A DNA stretch of 27,027 nucleotides from a virus, in the IMG/VR virus record IMGVR_UViG_3300017782_000166, positions 1 to 27,027 of that record; one strand, written 5' to 3'. Positions within the stretch are counted from its first letter, which is position 1; every line of letters begins with the position of its first letter. The position numbers and the translations under genes are program-made. This document shows positions 22,068 to 27,027 of the stretch, piece by piece. A model generated the notes under the pieces. The model was not told the DNA's origin. It made no database searches and saw only the letters and a program-made list of their open reading frames with translations.

Positions 22068-22073
22068 CCCCCC
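22027..22073 (-). other. Putative -1 ribosomal frameshift signal: slippery G-run plus hairpin
   Basis: On the minus strand the slippery heptamer G GGG GGA (22073-22067) is in phase with the zero frame (TTG GGG GGA GCT TAG). Three bases later comes a perfect 9-bp inverted repeat, TAGGTAGCC (22063-22055) and GGCTACCTA (22035-22027), with a 19-base loop. Slip site, close stop codon and downstream stem are the three standard parts of a -1 frameshift signal. The spacer is shorter than usual. Confidence 0.7.
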
Positions 22074-22816
22074 AATGCGCCTCCAATAACAGAACCAAAG
22101 AACCCTGCATTTTGCCCACGTTGATCTTGCTCAATATTTGCTAGTGTTTTATAAGGATCAAGTTGCATCATACCAGAAGCATACGATGCGGCGGCTCTTG
22201 CGGTTTCTGCATCTACGCCTAATCCAAGCAAGTTCTGCTCTAGTTGATTAATACTCATACCTGCATTAAGCATATTCATAGCAAGGTCAGTTAGTGTCGC
22301 TTGCTCTCCGAAAGCTTGCTCACGCGCTAACGGAGCTAGTGCTAACAGCGCTTGATTCTGAGCTTGCGACAAACCATACGCATCTTGGTTCACCATGCCA
22401 GAGCCTCTTCCTGCCCCGAGTGCTTCTCCTGCAAGTCGTTTACCTAGCGTACCTCGACCAAATGCACTTTGCTCGACATCAAGAGCCTGTCGTTGAAACT
22501 CTGGCCGTAACATCAAAGCTTGCTCATCAAATATTTCTTGCGCTCTGGCATCAGGATCAAAAGCGGCGGCTTGATCGAATAAACTACTAGACCCTGCAAG
22601 TGCTTTAGCTAAAATTTGAGAATAAGGATCAGATAGTGTAGACGTTAAATTACCTTCTCCATCATACCCTGCTGTTCCGGCACCAGTTGTTACTGTGTAG
22701 CCTTTAAACTTTGCATCAGCGCCAAGGGTTTTGCCTAACCTTACCGCATCACCGGCTGTTCCTGCTCCCCCTTTTCCGAATAAGGCGTTTGTAATACCGC
22801 CTACAATATTACCCAT
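22061..22816 (-). CDS. Internal virion protein, gp14-position (zero-frame product, 251 aa)
   Basis: A Gly/Ala-rich helical protein whose N-terminus (MGNIVGGITNALFGKGG) and C-terminus (FFGSVIGGALGGA) carry apolar, small-residue segments. The middle is Ala/Gln-rich and helical (NQDAYGLSQAQNQALLALAPLAREQAFGEQATLTDLAMNML). This fits T7 gp14-type ejection proteins that insert in the outer membrane. The zero frame stops at TAG (22063-22061) right after a run of six G residues. The stretch after that stop looks coding in the -1 frame to 21909, so this is probably the shorter of two products or one side of a single-base run error. Confidence 0.7.
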   Translation of the reverse strand: MGNIVGGITNALFGKGGAGTAGDAVRLGKTLGADAKFKGYTVTTGAGTAGYDGEGNLTSTLSDPYSQILAKALAGSSSLFDQAAAFDPDARAQEIFDEQALMLRPEFQRQALDVEQSAFGRGTLGKRLAGEALGAGRGSGMVNQDAYGLSQAQNQALLALAPLAREQAFGEQATLTDLAMNMLNAGMSINQLEQNLLGLGVDAETARAAASYASGMMQLDPYKTLANIEQDQRGQNAGFFGSVIGGALGGA

Positions 22817-23096
22817 TTACATATCTCCACATAGGTCTAGGGATTCCATCATCACATGGAAGTGTTTGCACATAACTATACCCAATTGACTTTACAAATT
22901 TTTCAAGTTTGCTATTGTCTGTTAAACAGTAAAACGGGTCGCTATGCATTGTTTGTAATAATCCATGTACTTTCATAAATTCTTTTTTAATCGTAGGTGT
23001 CCAGTTGCGTACATCTGCGTGTGTCCAAGTCCTGTCTGCAAAACGCTCAAAGTAAATAGTGTATTCAGGTTGTATTGCTACTGGTGTTTTTATCAA
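22809..23096 (-). CDS. 95-aa virion-region protein, possibly T7 gp13-like
   Basis: The start is TTG at 23096, overlapping the preceding TGA stop (TTGA); the next in-frame ATG would remove about 40 conserved-looking residues. The protein has WTHADVRNWTPTIKKEFMKV, LYxxD-like YCLTDNSKLEKFVKSIGYSYVQTLPC and ends MWRYVNG. This pattern and its site between the tail fibre-like gene and the gp14-position gene match small acetyltransferase-fold-like proteins (T7 gp13) in marine podoviruses. The function (catalytic or structural) is not clear. Confidence 0.6.
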   Translation of the reverse strand: MIKTPVAIQPEYTIYFERFADRTWTHADVRNWTPTIKKEFMKVHGLLQTMHSDPFYCLTDNSKLEKFVKSIGYSYVQTLPCDDGIPRPMWRYVNG

Positions 23097-23866
23097 GTAT
23101 GATATCCAGTAAACGTCATGTAGGATTCAAGTTGTCCTGACATACTGTTACCGTCTGCTCTTACCAGTTTAATACTACGTGCGGTTGGTGGCAGTAAGAC
23201 TGTAAAAGAATCTCGTCCAGACAGTCCTGATCCACCGTCAGTACCATTTAATTCGTTAAAACCACCACAGATAAATGTTTGCAATAACGTGCCTGTTCCG
23301 CTTGTGCTGTCATATACTTGAACATTAAGACGGCCTCCTGCACTCCCTATTCCACTAAATAAAGCAGTTCCTGAAAGGATATATGTGTCGGTTACTAAAT
23401 CGTAAGTTGTTCCATTGCCAAAAGAAGTTGATAGTGAAGCAAAAGTCATTGTTGGAAGAGTTACCGCAACGTTTGTAGCGTTTGTTAATCGCCCTTGAGC
23501 ATCTACAGTAATCTGAGGAACGTTTGAAGCACTCCCATAAGTATCCGCAGTAACTGCTGTGTCAGCTAGTTTATCTGCTGTTACTGCATCATTAGCAATA
23601 CCTGCGGTTGCAATATGGCCTCCTGTCTGAAGAACATCTTTAACATGCGCTGTTGTTGCTACTTTTGTAGAATCATCAGAAGCCGCTTGCGTAGTTGCTG
23701 TAGGGTTCACTAATGCGGGTGCGTTTAAGTCTGCTTTAGAATTAACCGCTGTTTGAATAGAGTTAAACTCGTCATCAATTTCCGTACCCTTAACAGTTTT
23801 AAGGGGATTACCTGTTAGCAACGAATCTTTAGATGCAAAGTCCGTTGATTTAGTATATGAACTCAT
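23093..23866 (-). CDS. Tail fibre-like protein, 257 aa
   Basis: The N-terminus (YTKSTDFASKDSLLTGNPLKTVKGTEIDDEFNSIQTAVNSKADLN) is the kind of attachment region found at the start of podovirus fibre/appendage proteins. Repetitive polar sequence with TTAHVKDVLQTGG and a DAVTADKLADTAVTAD repeat follows (about 60-125). Then comes a beta-rich Gly/Ser/Thr C-terminal domain (RLNVQVYDSTSGTGTLLQ, GGSGLSGRDSFTVLLP). Phage fibres mediate host contact. The protein is short for a fibre and no receptor-binding or chaperone domain is recognised, so it may be a fibre base or appendage. Confidence 0.65.
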   Translation of the reverse strand: MSSYTKSTDFASKDSLLTGNPLKTVKGTEIDDEFNSIQTAVNSKADLNAPALVNPTATTQAASDDSTKVATTAHVKDVLQTGGHIATAGIANDAVTADKLADTAVTADTYGSASNVPQITVDAQGRLTNATNVAVTLPTMTFASLSTSFGNGTTYDLVTDTYILSGTALFSGIGSAGGRLNVQVYDSTSGTGTLLQTFICGGFNELNGTDGGSGLSGRDSFTVLLPPTARSIKLVRADGNSMSGQLESYMTFTGYHT

Positions 23867-25842
23867 TAGAGAACCCTACCTTGTTTTACATAAATATCTA
23901 TCTTTTGAATTGACAAGGCTCCTCCATTAAGATCAGCCTCAAACCCTAATTGAATTACAGAACCACTTCCAACTCCAGGAACTCGTACAGTTTCTACAAG
24001 GGTTCCTCCAGAGTACTCTGCAATATTATATTCTGCATCATTATATTCCGAAACAGTTCCTTGTGAAATACTTAGAGGAGAGTTATTGTACAGGTCACTA
24101 TAGTCAAACCCTGACTTAACAATAAAGTTTTGTCCTGTTGCTCCTACTAAACTAAACGCCAGACGTTTAAGGATTTTTGTTTGCGATGGGTTACCAAGAT
24201 CAAAATAGTTAGTAAAATAAATCATTCGATAGGAAGAGTTATTATCTTGATAGCCATTGTATTGTGCAAGCCCACTAGCATGAGTCATATAAATTTTATC
24301 TTCAAACGCCATCCAGTTTGTAAAATTCATGCTGTTCCAGATAGTCGCTCTGGCTGACCCGTCCTCTAAAACAGAACGAGTATCAAAGCAGTAAACTTTT
24401 CCATACGTTGGAAAGGTTAGTAAGTAAAACGCATCATGTTCTGAGTAGACACTTTTAATTTTAGAAGCGGTTTCTGCATCAAGTATCTGAACTAAATCAT
24501 CCCGAATGTTTTTAGACAAGTCCCGCATCGGTGTAGACTTCTCTTGAATTACTCGTCCAAGGCTACGTAAACCAGACTCGGATAAAAAGAGAATGTCTGT
24601 GCCTGTATTTTGAATACTGTCTCGTGCAATACACCCAACGCCTGAAATAACTTCAACTAATTGCAAGTTAATCGGATTTAAAAACTGGTGATTATTATCG
24701 GTGTCTCCAAATATAATTACATTCTTTTTACAGAAAACAATTAAGAATCCGTTGTGCGCTCCAAGCCCTACAATTTCATCGTTACCATAAACAAGAATGC
24801 CTGAGATATCTAACTCACCGGCTGTACCATTTAAAAAGTCTGTACCGTCTAATAGATTAGACCAGTACAATTTTGTTTTTAAGTTTGTTGTATCAGCTAC
24901 CCAGAGCCTACCATAAGCCGCTAGAGCCGCGTTTCCTTGGGGTGCAGTACCATGAGACCATGTAGCGGTGATCGTCCCTGTAGCGGGGCTAGAGGCAGAG
25001 TTATGCAGGGTATACGTATAGGTATCTATATCAACAACAGTAATGCTGAATGTTCCGTTATAGTCTGACTCATTTGCTCCTGCAAACGTAACCGATGTTC
25101 CGGTAGCTAGTCCGTGAGAACTGTGTGTTACAGTAGCAGTTTGTTGCGCTGATGTAATAGTAACGGTTGCAGTTGTTGCGGCTTGCGAAATATCTTTAAT
25201 AGTATTTGAAGTTGTATCGTGGTACAAAGGTTCGTAACCACGTTGGAAAAAGTAAACTGCATCGTTTAATGTAACAGCTTGCCAGTTACCTGCTGTAAAT
25301 GTTTGCGATCCTAAGTATGAATACTCTTGTAAAAGATTATTTGTATAGCTGTAAAATTTATCCTCTGACCAAACAATAATTTCTTCTGTGCCATCAATGT
25401 CTATAAAACGATGACTGCCTTGCAGATTTGTTGCTGATGAAATTTTCCGTACAGTAAAACTTACGCTAGAACTAGAAGGAGTAGTAGGTAACGTAATTGT
25501 AATATTTGCGACATCAACGACTGTAATAGTAAAAATACCGTTGTACGTAGAATCACTACACCCGCTAATAATAATTTGGTTTCCAGTAGTTAGTCCATGA
25601 GTCGGCCAAAAAATATTAACGCTTGTGCCTGTGGCTACTCCGCCTAAACTAAAAGGAATACTGTAAACTGTTTGTGTTAAATACTGCCATCCTTTTCTAG
25701 CACCAAGCCTACCAAACTTATCAATAACACAGTTAGTAGCCTCAAGTGCAAATCCTGATTCAAGAGTAATACCAGACTCTTGGGTGTTTAAGCCAAAGAA
25801 TCCGGGCGCGGCAATACTAGCTGACTGTAAAGGAGATGCCAT
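23866..25842 (-). CDS. Tail tubular protein B-like (T7 gp12-like nozzle), two inserted HGL repeats
   Basis: A 658-residue beta-rich tail protein directly after the gp11-like gene, the T7 order. The start (MASPLQSASIAAPGFFGLNTQESG) and GRLGARKGWQYLT, then later GVGCIARDSIQNTGTDILFLSESGLRSLG, fit gp12-like proteins forming the tail tube. It contains two related units of about 65 residues, at 70-133 and 226-295, each with HGL-TG, YNG-F-ITVVD and a following T-rich strand. They look like beta-sandwich insertions that arose by duplication. They may extend the exposed surface of the tail. Confidence 0.82.
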   Translation of the reverse strand: MASPLQSASIAAPGFFGLNTQESGITLESGFALEATNCVIDKFGRLGARKGWQYLTQTVYSIPFSLGGVATGTSVNIFWPTHGLTTGNQIIISGCSDSTYNGIFTITVVDVANITITLPTTPSSSSVSFTVRKISSATNLQGSHRFIDIDGTEEIIVWSEDKFYSYTNNLLQEYSYLGSQTFTAGNWQAVTLNDAVYFFQRGYEPLYHDTTSNTIKDISQAATTATVTITSAQQTATVTHSSHGLATGTSVTFAGANESDYNGTFSITVVDIDTYTYTLHNSASSPATGTITATWSHGTAPQGNAALAAYGRLWVADTTNLKTKLYWSNLLDGTDFLNGTAGELDISGILVYGNDEIVGLGAHNGFLIVFCKKNVIIFGDTDNNHQFLNPINLQLVEVISGVGCIARDSIQNTGTDILFLSESGLRSLGRVIQEKSTPMRDLSKNIRDDLVQILDAETASKIKSVYSEHDAFYLLTFPTYGKVYCFDTRSVLEDGSARATIWNSMNFTNWMAFEDKIYMTHASGLAQYNGYQDNNSSYRMIYFTNYFDLGNPSQTKILKRLAFSLVGATGQNFIVKSGFDYSDLYNNSPLSISQGTVSEYNDAEYNIAEYSGGTLVETVRVPGVGSGSVIQLGFEADLNGGALSIQKIDIYVKQGRVL

Positions 25843-26487
25843 TTAATAGTTCCACTGTAGTTCTTCAACATGACGTTGAGAGTCTTGTGCAATTGCGTCA
25901 TTTAGTACACGGGCGGCTGTAGCATATGCGGTAGATGCTGATGCTCCTCCATCTTCTCCACGTTCTTCAACTGCTTTTGCGTAAGCAAGTAACATAACAG
26001 GAAGATGCGGAACAGTTAAAACATCGCTATCGTTAACAAGATCGCCTGTACGCTGAATTATATTAAAGAAAATATTGTACTGTCCGTTTGGTTTTGGATA
26101 CAAATCAACAAGAGTATCTCCATCAGCACTAACTCCGTTAAAGTTATAATATCGAGGATTACCAACTGAAGGATTCTGATTTAAATAAAACTGGTTAAAT
26201 TGATGTTGAGTTCTGTAGTCTAGAAAAAAATTGCCTTGATCATTAACAACATCCATAACCGTAAAGTTATTGCCAGTGCCATTTAGTTCATAGTTAAATA
26301 CACCAGAAGTAGTTTGAAGTGTTAACGTTTGACGTAAGGCTGACCAGTTCCAAGCATTTTCAACCTCAGACTTTGCATCGTTAACAAGCACACCAAGCAT
26401 AGATGAGTATGTATTTTCATCAACCGTGCTTACGCTACGTTCTCTTAAACGCTTTAAAAGATTTTGAACTAATGTTAAATATGTCAT
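25843..26487 (-). CDS. Tail tubular protein A-like (T7 gp11-like adaptor)
   Basis: A 214-residue protein with the gp11/P22 gp4-like pattern: an N-terminal helix bundle (TYLTLVQNLLKRLRERSVS, VLVNDAKSEVENAWNWSALRQTLTL), a beta core (VDLYPKPNGQYNIFFNII) and a closing helical part (LPVMLLAYAKAVEERGEDGGAS). Such proteins form the ring below the portal that joins the tube. The WNWSALR segment is typical. It is transcribed from its own consensus promoter at 26514-26542 as well as from upstream. Confidence 0.85.
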   Translation of the reverse strand: MTYLTLVQNLLKRLRERSVSTVDENTYSSMLGVLVNDAKSEVENAWNWSALRQTLTLQTTSGVFNYELNGTGNNFTVMDVVNDQGNFFLDYRTQHQFNQFYLNQNPSVGNPRYYNFNGVSADGDTLVDLYPKPNGQYNIFFNIIQRTGDLVNDSDVLTVPHLPVMLLAYAKAVEERGEDGGASASTAYATAARVLNDAIAQDSQRHVEELQWNY

Positions 26488-26513
26488 TTGCGTTTCCTAC
26501 GTAAGAGATTAAT

Positions 26514-26542
26514 AGTATAGCATACTTTGCTTGATTTGTCAA
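26514..26542 (-). promoter_or_regulatory. Consensus sigma70 promoter for the tail/ejection genes
   Basis: On the minus strand TTGACA (26542-26537), 17 bases, TATACT (26519-26514) preceded by TGC. It overlaps the end of the 92-aa gene and lies 27 bases before the gp11-like start. A GTAAGAGA sequence (plus strand, 26501-26508) follows the -10, as at two other promoters here. Confidence 0.87.
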
Positions 26543-26545
26543 CTC

Positions 26546-26824
26546 TTACCATTTTACTTTGTTTGCCCAGTAAGCGGCAGACATTTTGCCTTTTGCAATA
26601 TTTTTTGCGTGTCTAGCCTTAAAGGATTTACGTTTTGCTTTCATTCGTTTAGACTCACCTGCTTTTGGCTTACCGGCTGTCTTAGCACCTTTTTCCCCAA
26701 AGCGAATTACTTTTTCTTTTCCACCTGAGCAAGCTTTTACAATGTGAGATTTTTTAGAATGATTGGGAGTGCGGCGAGGTGAGTTACACTTCATTGCTTT
26801 TTTGTTTACTCGTTTTGTCGCCAT
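26546..26824 (-). CDS. Small basic conserved protein, 92 aa, before the tail genes
   Basis: A very basic protein (MATKRVNKKAMKCNSPRRTPNHSKKSHIVKACSGGKEKVIRFGEKG), ending KSFKARHAKNIAKGKMSAAYWANKVKW. The pattern CNSPRRTP...HSKKSHIVKAC...GKEK is recognised from marine podovirus gene clusters around the capsid genes, with unknown function. Lys/Arg richness suggests nucleic-acid or capsid-interior binding. Coupled to the gene before it (TAATG). Confidence 0.75.
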   Translation of the reverse strand: MATKRVNKKAMKCNSPRRTPNHSKKSHIVKACSGGKEKVIRFGEKGAKTAGKPKAGESKRMKAKRKSFKARHAKNIAKGKMSAAYWANKVKW

Positions 26825-27027
26825 TATTTTCTCCGTCTTCCTGATGCTGTGACCTTATGTTTAATTTTTGCAGGGCCGGTCTTCCTGCGTGTGCTTGAGG
26901 CTTTCTCGGCTTTGGTCATCTTTGCCGCTACTGCTTTGGGTCTGCAAGAAGGATAAGGCCTCTTCGATCCTCCTTTGGCACTCTTTCGACCACACGGCTT
27001 TCCGGTCTTTAAGTCTATCCATTCTTC
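26824..27027 (-). CDS. Basic DUF5872-like protein, C-terminal 67 residues (partial)
   Basis: Open from the window end to TAA at 26826-26824. The visible part has EWIDLKTGKPCGRKS, RPYPSCRP and MTKAEKASSTRRKTGPAKIKHKVTASGRRRK. The CGR...YPxCRP pattern resembles small conserved phage/virus proteins (DUF5872-type), which are basic and of unknown role. The start codon is beyond the window. It probably lies just after the major capsid gene. Confidence 0.6.
   Translation of the reverse strand, partial: EEWIDLKTGKPCGRKSAKGGSKRPYPSCRPKAVAAKMTKAEKASSTRRKTGPAKIKHKVTASGRRRK

Noticed and set aside
19030-26400. Single GTTAAC hexamers in late genes (near 19036, 20962, 21686, 26029, 26384)
   Set aside because: Isolated hexamers are expected by chance at about this number and lack the paired 9-10 bp arrangement.
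1-27027. CRISPR arrays, insertion sequences, integrase or attachment sites
   Set aside because: No direct-repeat/spacer arrays, transposase or recombinase genes were seen; the single tRNA is a complete phage gene inside an operon, not a truncated attachment remnant.

Overview
The window is most of the genome of a lytic-type, short-tailed (T7-like, podovirus-architecture) tailed bacteriophage. Three things show this: a leftward virion and lysis block, a rightward T7-style replisome block (gp4-like primase-helicase, family A DNA polymerase, gp2.5-like SSB, gp6-like exonuclease), and a compact class I ribonucleotide reductase. No integrase, repressor of known family or T7-type RNA polymerase is visible. 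E. coli-type DnaA boxes and near-perfect sigma70 promoters suggest a proteobacterial host, possibly a gammaproteobacterium. The small hypothetical genes and RNR recall marine podoviruses. Both are inferences.

Layout. 1-3804 (minus): truncated portal, large terminase, LysM/CHAP-like hydrolase, GH24 lysozyme and an AT-hook protein in the small-terminase position. 3805-4457: a divergent control region with a consensus leftward sigma70 promoter, an AT-rich tract, six same-strand DnaA-box-like 9-mers spaced about two helical turns apart, a GTTAAC pair and a rightward promoter. 4458-7705 (plus): small early genes, including an HhH-GPD glycosylase-like protein and a 33-residue membrane peptide. 7671-13643: replisome, tRNA-Cys, nucleases, metallophosphoesterase and DUF3310. 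13650-16996: RNR operon and small genes, closed by a strong terminator. 17072-27027 (minus): internal virion proteins, tail fibre-like protein, tail tubular B-like and A-like proteins, and two small basic proteins that probably follow the capsid gene.

Both window edges cut the same leftward operon. The portal runs off the left edge, and the missing capsid genes would sit just beyond the right edge. The window is therefore best read as a circularly permuted or circular-map slice lacking only a few kb (rest of portal, scaffold, major capsid).

Most notable observations: (1) a DnaA-box iteron array in a phage that has its own T7-like replisome; (2) an apparent -1 frameshift signal (slippery G GGG GGA plus a 9-bp stem hairpin) that would extend a gp14-position internal virion protein from 251 to 302 residues; (3) a recurrent GTTAAC-N3/4-GTTAAC element at about eight places, almost all in the early half, beside promoters, ribosome binding sites and the early/late convergence; (4) an exact TTGACA-N17-TATAAT promoter that starts a tRNA-Cys/SSB transcript.
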